From Macrolepiota albuminosa (lineage: Eukaryota > Basidiomycota > Agaricomycetes > Agaricales > Agaricaceae), in assembly GCA_027475525.1 (NCBI GenBank), contig JAMWFC010000005.1, positions 1,426,001 through 1,490,000 of the forward strand: a stretch of 64,000 bases of DNA. Reading direction: 5' to 3'. Positions 55,516 through 64,000 of the stretch are shown here, piece by piece. The notes beneath the pieces were generated by a model. The model saw nothing but the letters and a program-made list of their open reading frames with translations. It searched no databases and was not told where the DNA came from. Numbering within the stretch: the first letter of the stretch is position 1; every line of letters starts with the position of its first letter. The position numbers were made by a program, and so were the translations under genes.

Positions 55516-58500
55516 CTCCTACTTGATGTTGAAACTGATAACACAACTCCCATGTTTGCACAATGTTTTTCAAACATTTCACATAGTAAAGCTTTAGTTA
55601 ACGTATCTGCAATCATTTTGTAGGTAGAAATATGTTGTAGTTGAATATTATTGTAAGAAATATATTCATATATGAAGTAATAGCAAATATCAATATGTTT
55701 GGCTCGAAAATGGCCTACAGGATTTTTCAAGAGTGCTATGCTGCCGGTGCTGTCAGTGTGAATGATGGTAGCTGTGGTTTGTTGGAATTTTAGATTCTTG
55801 AGCAGGTTTCGTAACCAGATAGCCTCCTTGGTTGTGTTAGATGAAGCAGTATATTCAGCTTTGACAGTCAAAGTAGCCATAACCAATTGCTTCTTCAAGG
55901 ACCAAGAGACCATGCCACTATTTATATTGAAACACCAACTGCTAATGACGCTCAAATCGAGCTGAGTACTGCGTGGACTATTGCTAGTACAGCTACTTAG
56001 CTGATATAGCTTTGAGCGTGCTAAGTGTATGTGAGAGTCTCAGACAGGTCTCAGAGAACACACAGTAGGCAAGAGGTTGGTGGCAAGGAAAGTGGGTAAT
56101 TGAAGGCACTTGCATAAGGCTCCAAAACATGGCTACAAGGCACTAAAAGTTGCTAAGGGGGAGCACTAAGAGTGTGGAAAAGTCGCTAAGGAAGACGCTA
56201 AGAGGTGTGGGAAAAGGTTGCTAAGAGGCGCTAAGTGTTAGCACCTAGAATATGATAATAAAAGGATGAGATTGCTTAGAGGATCTAAGCATGAAAGCCA
56301 AGCTGTAGTTGCAAGGCGCTAGAGAGAGAGAGATAGACAACTAGAGCAGAGTCCTCTTGCTTGACACAGTCAACAAGAGGTAGTCTGTTGCATATGGTAA
56401 CCAAAATGTTGGGATATGATCCCTACTGCCAAATTAATTCTCTGTACTACTAACAAAAAGTAAGTATTTATAGTAAAGAAATTTAGCTGATGCTAAGAGG
56501 TTAAGCGCCACTAGAGGGTGGTGAACTGATGGGAATGTAAGTAAATGATGTGAATTGAATTGTATAGTAAAAATGCCTATAATAATGCTGTCATGGAAAT
56601 ACTTTATCATTTCATCCTATAAGTGCTGCCACTAGCTAAGAGCATTATGGCAGATTGACTGATGCCAAGTGTTTGTGTAAATGTATAGTCTTGGAGTACA
56701 AGTGGCAAGATGTGGTGAGGTGTCAACAGTAGTGCAAAAAATAAATGGTGCCATAAAAAGTGATCCAAGAGTAATTAGAGTCTGTAGCTGCAAGTTATTA
56801 GTGTAAAAATATGGAAAAAATAGTGCCGGAAGCACTAGAGCATGGCGCTTCTGGTGGTACTAGTAGGCTAATGTGAGGTGCGGATATTGGTGCTATCTGT
56901 AGCCAGCCACAATGCAGGCTCATCACCACTCACAGATTGTCTGTCATGATTATCCTGTGCCCAGTTAGCATTGCTTCACCCTACCAAGTGCATCTCATTG
57001 GTTGATAGGCCACTTAATTTCAAACTGTACTCCTTGGTGCCTTTCAGATATTGCAAAATCCTCTTGCAAGCAGCAAAATGAGCAATTTCTGGATTATCAG
57101 AGAAGCAAGCTAGTAGGTTCACTGCAAATTGTATATCAGGACGTGTTTGGGTAGCATAAAGTAGCAAGCCAATGAGGGATAAATAATTGATGCCACCTGA
57201 ATATAATTTGTATAAAATACATTCGTCCTTGGTTTGAGGGCATTGTAATAATGACAAATTGTGATTGGTAATAAGAGAAGTGGATACAGGATGACAGGAC
57301 AACATTCTAAATTGTTCTAGAATGGAATCGATGTAACAAGACTGATTTAGATAGATGATATGATTGGGATGGTCATGTCTGATTTGTAGACCCAGGACAT
57401 AGTGAATCTTGCCCAAGTCTGTAATCTTGAAATGTTCATCAATATTTCTTTTAAAAGACACAATTTGAGTAATATCATGACCTGCTATAAGCATGTCATC
57501 CACATAGACTATTACGATAAGAACAATCTTGTCTTTGTCATACAATAAATAGAGGCAATCATCAGCATTTCAAGCTTTGAAACCCAGATTTGTCAGAACT
57601 CCGTGCAGCTTCTCTTTCCACTTTCTACCTGCTTGTTTTAGGCCATAAAGAGCCTTGATTAGCTTCCAGTATGGTGCTCCTCCAACTCCTGGTGGTGCTT
57701 TCATGTAGATTTTCTTGTCAAGATTTCCCTCCAGGTATGCTCTGACTACATCAATCTGATGTACCTCAAGGTCCAAAGTAGCTGCCAAGGTGAGAAACAC
57801 TTGGAGAGTTGTAAACTTGGCCACAGTCAAAAATGTTTTGTTGTAATCAATGTCAGGAACCTGAGAGAATCCTTAAGCTATGATATGTGCTTTATATTTT
57901 GTGTGTTTCCCATTTTCATCCAGCTTTTCCTTCAGTACAACCTTGCTTCCCATGGCTTTCTTCCCCAAAGGTAAGTGATTTACTTCCACAAATACTTCCC
58001 TTTTCATGAGCTGATTGTATTCATTTATGATGGCTTCTTGCCATTCATCAGTGTCAGCAGATGATAAGGTGATTTTGACACTGAGACCAGAGACTGCAAT
58101 GAAGGCCATGTGATTATCAGATTTGTTGTTCTCATCCTGCTGGTATCTCATAGAAAGTCTTTTTAATCATGTGGAGGGTTTGTGCTGAGGTAGATCACTC
58201 CACTTCAAACTCTTTTGAGGTGCAGAAGGTGGATTTGATGGTGTTAGAATACAGGCTACAGTGGAATGGGGTGCAGGTGAGGGGTACCTCAAATCTTCCA
58301 TTGAAGTACTGACTGATTCATTATCTGATGGCTGCAGATCCTCCAACTGTGCTTCAACCTCAGATTCAGAAGAGGGGTTACATATTGAGACTTGTCTGGC
58401 ATGCTCAGTTTCAGGATATGTGGCTGTATTAATGAACTCATTTATTTCTTCTGTAGTTGACTGTGTGAGTCTGAGGTTGAGATGGGCAAGCTTGCTAGGA

Positions 58501-60819
58501 GTGTCATCTTCATAGAATCTGATGCCTTTAGAGATGATGAGCTTTCATTTTCCAGGTCCTCAAGCCTGTATCCCTTGGTTTTGTCTGCCCACCAGCCCAA
58601 CATTTGACCTTGTACTGCTCAAGATTCCAATTTTCCTTGTCAAACCTCTTTTGGCATGTGTGCCCATCCTAATGATCCGAAGATTTGAAGGTGCACTAAA
58701 TTGAGCTTTTGCCCATACCATTCAGTGAAAGAGATCTTCCCTTGTAGAGCGGAAGTTGGTGTAATAGAACAAATATACACTATATACATAAAGGCTTTCC
58801 CCTAGTAGCATAGGTCCATTTTCATGCCATGAAGCATAGACCTAACCATTTCCATAATTACAGCAATGGCACATTCAGCATACTGTTTTGCTGAGGTTGA
58901 TACAGATTAGTAGTGGTCTGATGCTTGATATTATTTAGGGCGCAGAACTTCCATAAAGTTGAATTTACGAATTTGCTGCTGTTGTCCATTCTGATGCATT
59001 TGACAAACTTGCCACCATTCCTTTTATATAAGGCAGTAGTATCACGAATAACATTGTTTACCTCATCCTTGGATTTGAGTAGACAACTGGTAGGGAATCT
59101 TTTACTAGTCTCCACAGTAACCATAGCATAATGATTGCCATTCCTGGTAGCAATGCTTATAGGTCCTGTAATATCTATAATGAACAACTCGTTGAGCTCA
59201 TACTTGGTCTGACTGGAGTCAGGCAAAGGAGGTCGAACAGATTTTCCTTCTGCACATCCACTGCAGAGTCTGTCAAATTCCTGCAGCAACTTTATTTTGA
59301 TTCCTATAACCATCTGTTGATCCACCATATATTTAATGGCTTGGGGACTGATGTGTCCTAGGTGACAGTGCCACAAGCACATTGTTGACTTGTTTGCAAT
59401 GTATGCTACATGGTTATTGGTTATTCCCATTGTTAATATCTCAATGCGATATAGTGTGCCATGAGATCCAATGAGATTTGCGTGCAGGAACTTCTAATTG
59501 TCCCATGAGAGACTGATACCATAGGTAAGTCCATTGATGGTGGTGCCAGCCCTTTGCAGTAGCCCAAGACTAATGAGATTTGCTCCAAGGGTGGGAATAT
59601 GCAATATGTCATGCAGCTGAATGTCATCAGTTCCTGATGGAAGGTACGTTTGGAACACAATAGTTCCTTTGCCAGTAGCAGGCAACACATTCATGCCTCC
59701 TACAAAGATGTATTGATTTTTGATCCCTTGATAATTGATGTAATATCTGAGATCTGCCACCATGTAGCACAATGCAGCACTATTGAGAAGCAATCCTGTG
59801 GGCATTCTGTCATACGTGGCCATCAGTACTTTTCCGACTTCTTGTGCTCCAGGCTCAAGTGGGGATATAGATATATTTGTGCTTCTGGAGCTCTTGGACA
59901 GTTTGGGCTTCAGACACTTCGGGCTCCAATGTTCCTTCTCTCCACAATTGTGGCAGACATCATCAGGTTTTGGCTGGCATTTAGTCCTAGGTACTCTTTT
60001 TTGGTTAAACTTTACCCTGCTCCCACTCGAATTATTGTTCCTAGTAGATAGGAATGCCAATATTTTATTCATAGTATTATTTTTGAGGGTTATTCTGTCA
60101 TACATGGATAACAGTTCTGTAGTTACGGTTTCAAGGGTAAGTGAAGTACCATGAGACAGTAGATTTTGTTTAACAACCTCCCAAGTTGGAGTATGGGGTA
60201 ACGAGAGAAGCATGGCATTAAAGATAGTGTAGTCATTGACATCGTGACCAGCCTCAATAAAGCGGCAACAGATACTCATATAAAATCTGAGGTGATCAGC
60301 TAGGGGTGAGTTGCTGTCCCATCTCTTCATGTATAACTGCTGATAGTAGTAGTGGATATTGATACCACTTTGCTGGTCAATGTAATTCTTCCTCATGTGC
60401 TTCCAAATCTTTTGGGAAGTGTCGAGGTCGACTATAGTCTCACACTGGATGTATTCAATAGTGTTACAAATTGATCCCATAGCCGAGTCATCCTTATTGA
60501 GCCAGTGCTCGTATTTATCATGAGCAGTCTGCCAAGTCAAAAAGTCTTTAGACTGTAATGCCTTCATCAAGTCCGATCCTTCTTTATAAACGACTTGAGG
60601 AGACTGATCATTGGTAGGGCACATAGTGGTCATGAGGTCAGAGTATTCGGTGGGTAGTTTTGGAGGACAAGGTTCTCTCCCAGATACAACACCCCACAAG
60701 GCTTTAGCCTGCAAAGCTGACTTCATATTATCAGACCAGGTATGGTAGTTTGTACCATTAAATTTTGAAAACTGTAACATTTCAGAAGTGCTGGTCTCAT
60801 TCACAATGGCAGGGCCCAT
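55516..60819 (-). pseudogene. Copia-3 Gag-Pol
   Basis: The likely start is the ATG at 60819, inside the primer-binding site. Gag covers about 60819-59900 (FNGTNYHTWSDNM.. and LSMYDRITL). A CCHC zinc knuckle CHNCGEKEHWSPKC follows near 59955. The frame ends at a TAG near 59494 (probably CAG). Integrase (58858-59430) has HCHLGH and CSGCAEGK, then a conserved DNSSKF block. RT has LPLGKKAMGSKVV, YGLKQAGRKW and YVDDM near 57490. RNase H is cut by LTR-B3 and resumes with GMVSWSLKKQ and a TVKAEYTA block near 55860. Stops are scattered, so it is inactive. Confidence 0.88.
55943..56925 (-). repeat. Solo LTR-like unit, family B reversed (B3), in Copia-3
   Basis: Its plus-strand ends are TAATGACGCTC and GGCTCATCA. 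It separates DRQSVSG from the GMVSWSLKKQ block of Copia-3 RNase H. A target duplication is not clear. Confidence 0.75.
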
Positions 60820-60823
60820 AACC
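60810..60823 (-). promoter_or_regulatory. Primer-binding site of Copia-3, containing the Gag start codon
   Basis: The minus strand reads GGTTATGGGCCCTG directly inside the 5' LTR. The first 12 bases are the exact complement of GGGCCCATAACC, the anticodon-arm sequence of initiator methionine tRNA. The ATG in it, four bases from the LTR, opens the Gag frame. Confidence 0.88.
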
Positions 60824-61077
60824 TGTTGCAGCATTATTGCACAACGATAATATGTATATTCATGTACAGTAGACAATACAATAATAAACTGGAGTCAATG
60901 CTGAAAGATGACATGACCCCAGGTCTCCACATAATATTTATAGTCGTGTATATAAGTATGTTATGTCATAAAAGAATAATAAAAGTATCATAGTGAAACA
61001 AAGAAAACATACGCATGTATGAGGTAACAATGATGTCATTTGAAAGTGGTCAGTGTCAGACATCACACCCTTTGACA
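60824..61077 (-). repeat. 5' LTR of Copia-3
   Basis: This 254-bp repeat begins TGTTGCAGC and ends CCTTTGACA on the plus strand. Confidence 0.9.
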
Positions 61078-61079
61078 CT

Positions 61080-61397
61080 TGTCACAAACTTACAATCTCT
61101 TGTAATTACTCAGAACAACTCTCATCAGCATTTTCCTATGTCTTGTTTGCTCCTAGTTACGTATTTCTCCTTTGTTTATTTCTCCTTATTTTTCTCCTAA
61201 TTTTATCACGTTGTACATTTCTGAAATCTTTCCCTATTCGATCTCACCCTGATTCTGATTTTCCCTATTCTAAACTACTATAAAAACCTCATGTATTCGG
61301 TAAATATCTTCAGGCAATCAACACAGTTGCCAACTCTTGTACACTCGTTCTCTCAAGTCTTAAGTTTTCTCTCGAGTTCTTGAACGGGTTCTTGACA
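61080..61397 (+). repeat. Solo LTR, family F (forward), split at its third base by Copia-3
   Basis: This 318-bp unit begins TGTCACAAAC and ends TTCTTGACA. Its own target duplication AGACT lies at 55193-55197 and 61398-61402, on the far sides of Copia-3. It is homologous to 28423-28737. It carries a TATAAAAA near 61278. Confidence 0.88.
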
Positions 61398-61402
61398 AGA
61401 CT

Positions 61403-62084
61403 AAATAGGTGGTCGTCACAGAGAGAGTGGAAATTCTCGTGATTGCACCGCCACTTCATTCAAAGACCACACCCTGTCCCTCAACCTCGTGACGGACAGG
61501 TCAGCCCGTCTTATCTCGCTGGGCTAACCGGAAAAGCCCGTAGCCTCAGTTAACAGTAAACCGTGGTATGACGTATTACCCACCGGACGGTCGAGTAAGT
61601 CATTGTTCAACAGGCCCACCCTCAATATGCAATATAATTGGCAAAGGGTCAATAGTCAGTAAATAAATAGAAGAATAAGAATAGTTTTGTTTATACCGCC
61701 GCCGAGCTACTGAGCTAATTGGCAGGGGTAGAATGTAAGTACTTATATCTTACGCCTATCAAATTGGATCTGGATAGGTGGTTTGGTGTTTTGGTGTCAT
61801 AATCGGATCTAGTATTGTTGTGTGGTGGATTCGGTTTTCCATGACTTCCTGTGCAATCTCCGAAGGTGTGTTTGTGCCTATCTTGCATGGTGTGCGTTTC
61901 TGTCCGACAGTGAATAGAGGAAAATATATACTTTTATGTTCTGGGACATTGCGATTTAATGTGATGTAATTAATGTGTGACAACAACAATGGGTCAAGAT
62001 ATACTTATGGCAACAATAACAAGGCATAAAACTTGGAGGATTAAAATTGTCCTTCATATCTATCGAATTTTATGTCTGATAGGA
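61403..62084. other. Downstream region of the deaminase gene, no gene recognised
   Basis: Host-like composition with CpG retained. A minus-strand frame at 61759-61989 has no motif I recognise. Confidence 0.45.
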
Positions 62085-63362
62085 TTAGAATCTCCTGTTA
62101 TAAATTCTTTCATCAGCTGCGGCAAGCTGCTTTTCAAACAATACTTTCACTTCGCTTCCGACGAAAGTGACCACAGCTTCGTAGAAACGACGAAGTGTAC
62201 CTGGATCGATACCGCGTAGAGGCAGATCCTTATTGTCGTAAGGAATCCTCCAGTCGAAGCGTGCTACACAGTTACTCGAGATGTTTTCCCACATTGTCAC
62301 ATCGGCATCTTGGCTATAGGTCCAAGTGGTTTCCCAATTCGTACCAAGAACAGAATTGAACTCCCTCCTCCAACATGTACATGCCAGACAACTGGTCTTG
62401 TTGCTCCCAATGAGCAGTTCTGATTCCTCCTGCAAATGTCGCAGACCAACATTCTCGGATACATAGAGAATCAAACTAACTTCTGCGTGGACGTGTGGAG
62501 TGACTGTGATGGGTCTCGACCATCTACAACACACCATTATTTGGTTTCTAAGGTCTTCGGGAGTCGACCCGAATTTCCCAGAAGTCACGATCGGGAATCG
62601 ACCCAGGATTGTTTCCAGATCCAGTGTAAGAGCTGTACCACCCAATTCGATAGCGGGAATCCAGGTAATGTCGATATATTTCCCATGCTTCTTCCAGAAT
62701 TTAATGAGTAGTCCGACACGGAGATATTGGGCCATTTTGTCAAGGCGTCGTTGCAGACGACAAACAAGTCGGTCATGATACCTATAAGAAAAGGGAACAT
62801 CGTAGGCATCTAGCACTCTTCGGGAGATTACAACAAGCTCCTTAAAAGTGCTTATCGCGTTTTCGGAATCATCGAAAGTGAATGGAGGTTGGGAGGTTAA
62901 AATGATGCTCTTCAGTCGATTGACAGGGTCTTCTGTATCATCGGATTTGTTGAATATTCTGCGTTCCATATTCAGGGATGTTTTCAGGGAGTCGCGAAGA
63001 TGACGAATCCGCTTATTGACGCTAGCCTGGCTATACGTGGCAAGAAAAGGGATCATACTCTCGAAGCCCTGAGCCTGTCTCAAGTCGTCAAAAAATGCTT
63101 TCGCGACGATGGCATCAGTTTGACTGTCAGAGGGCGGACTCTTTGCTATGTAGAGTTTGCCTTCTTTCTCCCACCAGAACGTGGCAAGAGTGGGATTTGA
63201 TTCACCAGTGGCCAAAAACAGAGCCACTATGTCGAGCAGGCGTGCCTTAAGAGGAGAATTCATGCGTTGGTAAAGCCTCGGGGGTGATCTCATACGCAAG
63301 TAGTACAGATCCTCCTCAAGATGAGACTGAATTTGCGTGATGGGCTCTGATGGAGAAGACAT
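62085..63362 (-). CDS. Predicted nucleic-acid/nucleotide deaminase, OTT_1508-like family, single exon, 425 aa
   Basis: The protein carries the two zinc-binding blocks of the deaminase fold: HAE at residues 292-294 (PHVHAEVSLILY) and C-x2-C at 325-328 (TSCLACTCW). The histidine and two cysteines would hold the zinc and the glutamate would shuttle protons. This pairing, in a protein of about 400 residues with a long helical N-terminal half, is what I know as the OTT_1508-like deaminase family. It is widespread in agaricomycetes and its substrate is not established. No intron is needed, there is no signal peptide, and the frame is uninterrupted from 63362 to the stop at 62085. The start is the first ATG after an LTR end that lies only 64 bp upstream. 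An alternative function cannot be excluded. Confidence 0.82.
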   Translation of the reverse strand: MSSPSEPITQIQSHLEEDLYYLRMRSPPRLYQRMNSPLKARLLDIVALFLATGESNPTLATFWWEKEGKLYIAKSPPSDSQTDAIVAKAFFDDLRQAQGFESMIPFLATYSQASVNKRIRHLRDSLKTSLNMERRIFNKSDDTEDPVNRLKSIILTSQPPFTFDDSENAISTFKELVVISRRVLDAYDVPFSYRYHDRLVCRLQRRLDKMAQYLRVGLLIKFWKKHGKYIDITWIPAIELGGTALTLDLETILGRFPIVTSGKFGSTPEDLRNQIMVCCRWSRPITVTPHVHAEVSLILYVSENVGLRHLQEESELLIGSNKTSCLACTCWRREFNSVLGTNWETTWTYSQDADVTMWENISSNCVARFDWRIPYDNKDLPLRGIDPGTLRRFYEAVVTFVGSEVKVLFEKQLAAADERIYNRRF

Positions 63363-63505
63363 TGGGCATGGAGAGAGGGGGTTGGCCTGTCTGCCTCGAG
63401 ATGCGAGGGGTGGACAGGGTGTGATCTGTCAGGAACTGACTTGATAATTAAATCAGAGAAAAACCAACAGCAACGAAGTTAGAGTTTGCTATCGAATACA
63501 TAGGC

Positions 63506-63513
63506 CTTTTATA
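63506..63513 (-). promoter_or_regulatory. LTR TATA box (proximal copy)
   Basis: TATAAAAG on the minus strand lies about 144 nt before the deaminase ATG. Confidence 0.55.
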
Positions 63514-63603
63514 CTCTACTTCTAGTAATCATATGCTGAGTCCTATTGTCCTTGTGATAATTACAGGAGTTCGAAGTTAGAGTTTGCTATCGAATACATA
63601 GGC

Positions 63604-63611
63604 CTTTTATA
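63604..63611 (-). promoter_or_regulatory. LTR TATA box (distal copy)
   Basis: A second TATAAAAG, 98 bp away, was created by the tandem duplication. Confidence 0.55.
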
Positions 63612-63849
63612 CTCTACTTCTAGTAATCATATGCTGAGTCCTATTGTCCTTGTGATAATTACAGGAGTTCGAATAGTATCGTGATAAGTAGTTACAGGAG
63701 AACATGACGATAGTTACAGGAGAAAATGACGATAGTTGTGGATACTTATGAGACCGGAACTTCGAAAATAAAAGGGTGTTTGGATACGGATCAAATAAAA
63801 TAAAATAAATGAAATAAATAAATAAAACTAAAATATGTCGATCATGACA

Positions 63850-63863
63850 TCACCTCCCTTTTT
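63850..63863 (-). promoter_or_regulatory. Polypurine tract of the right-edge element
   Basis: AAAAAGGGAGGTGA on the minus strand directly precedes the LTR start TGTCATGA, the same arrangement as in Gypsy-2. Confidence 0.7.
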
Positions 63864-64000
63864 ATGCGAGGACTCCGGACGAGCTAGATCTGTTAGGGGT
63901 TCCGGAATCGGTACGAAGACAAGAGAGTTGTAGTCTGCCAACGAGATCCTTCGAGCAGCAGCAGGGTTCAAACGGTGGAAATTAGTAACAAGGTCCGGGG
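63864..64000 (-). mobile_element. Internal 3' region of the right-edge gypsy-like element
   Basis: Only 137 bp of interior are in the window. The minus strand has no long frame. The polypurine tract and LTR on its left identify it. Confidence 0.55.

Larger units (their letters stand above)
55201..61077 (-). mobile_element. Copia-3: Ty1/copia element, full length, inactive
   Basis: LTRs lie at 55201-55515 and 60824-61077 with the target duplication CTTGT (55196-55200 and 61078-61082). The interior codes minus-strand gag, protease-like region, integrase, RT and RNase H, with several stops. A reversed solo LTR-B3 (55943-56925) lies in the RNase H region. The family is distinct from Copia-1 and Copia-2 in LTR and protein. 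Confidence 0.94.
63474..63669 (-). repeat. 98-bp tandem duplication containing a TATA box
   Basis: Two identical 98-bp copies (63474-63571 and 63572-63669) lie in the LTR. The period differs from the 77 bp seen elsewhere. Confidence 0.93.
63427..63849 (-). repeat. 3' LTR of a minus-strand gypsy-like element running off the window
   Basis: On the minus strand it begins TGTCATGATCG (63849) and ends TTCCTGACA (63427). A polypurine tract lies immediately inside. It contains a 98-bp tandem duplication that doubles its TATA box. Transcription from it would run toward the deaminase gene. Confidence 0.82.

Noticed and set aside
60810..60823. A tRNA gene at the tRNA-like sequence near the Copia-3 LTR
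   Set aside because: Only the anticodon-arm complement is present, with no cloverleaf. It is a primer-binding site.

Overview
This is a transposon-rich stretch of a fungal nuclear genome, most likely from an agaricomycete (mushroom-forming basidiomycete). The three intact host-type genes in the centre carry many introns of about 45-70 nt, including exons as small as 22-24 nt. The mobile elements are Ty1/copia, Ty3/gypsy chromoviruses and a DIRS-like tyrosine-recombinase element of the kinds common in that group. I cannot name a species. No tRNA, rRNA or CRISPR array was seen.

Layout. 1-6.87 kb: an old copia element (Copia-1, minus) lies inside a reversed LTR of family A and carries a solo LTR-A in its RT. 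7.7-28 kb: a fossil DIRS-like element (gag/RT at 7.7-10.1 kb, tyrosine recombinase at 25.8-28.0 kb) is split by a nest containing chromovirus Gypsy-1 (LTR-A, 10.3-23.6 kb). Gypsy-1 itself carries Copia-2 (the youngest copia, LTRs about 98% identical), a solo LTR-B, and a C-in-C-with-D doll of solo LTRs. Two decayed LTRs related to the Gypsy-2 LTR follow at 23.6-25.6 kb. 28-36 kb: the host island, with an MFS transporter (minus), a secreted PEBP-like protein (plus) and a secreted pectinesterase (minus). All three reconstruct to uninterrupted proteins once introns are removed. 37-50.5 kb: more nested LTRs, then a GC- and CpG-rich chromovirus (Gypsy-2) with gag, two successive retropepsin-like domains, RT, RNase H, integrase and chromodomain. 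Its 3' region holds a four-exon gene on the opposite strand that encodes a zinc-cluster-like protein. 50.5-55.2 kb: decayed coding remnants with nested LTRs. 55.2-61.1 kb: Copia-3 (minus), inserted at the edge of solo LTR-F. 62.1-63.4 kb: a single-exon gene for an OTT_1508-type predicted deaminase. 63.4-64 kb: the 3' LTR of another gypsy-like element. It points at the deaminase gene and contains a duplicated TATA box.

Two cross-cutting signals matter for anyone using the sequence. First, eleven tandem duplications all have a period of exactly 77 bp, lie only in repeats and break reading frames. They look like unmerged assembly overlaps, and removing them restores the frames of Copia-2 and Gypsy-2. 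Second, the stops that remain in the young elements are almost all TGA at positions where CGA is expected, and old copies have lost CpG. This points to C-to-T change at CpG as the main route of inactivation.

The host genes are consistent with a plant-cell-wall-associated lifestyle (pectin demethylation, secretion, transport). Their proximity alone is not evidence of a pathway.
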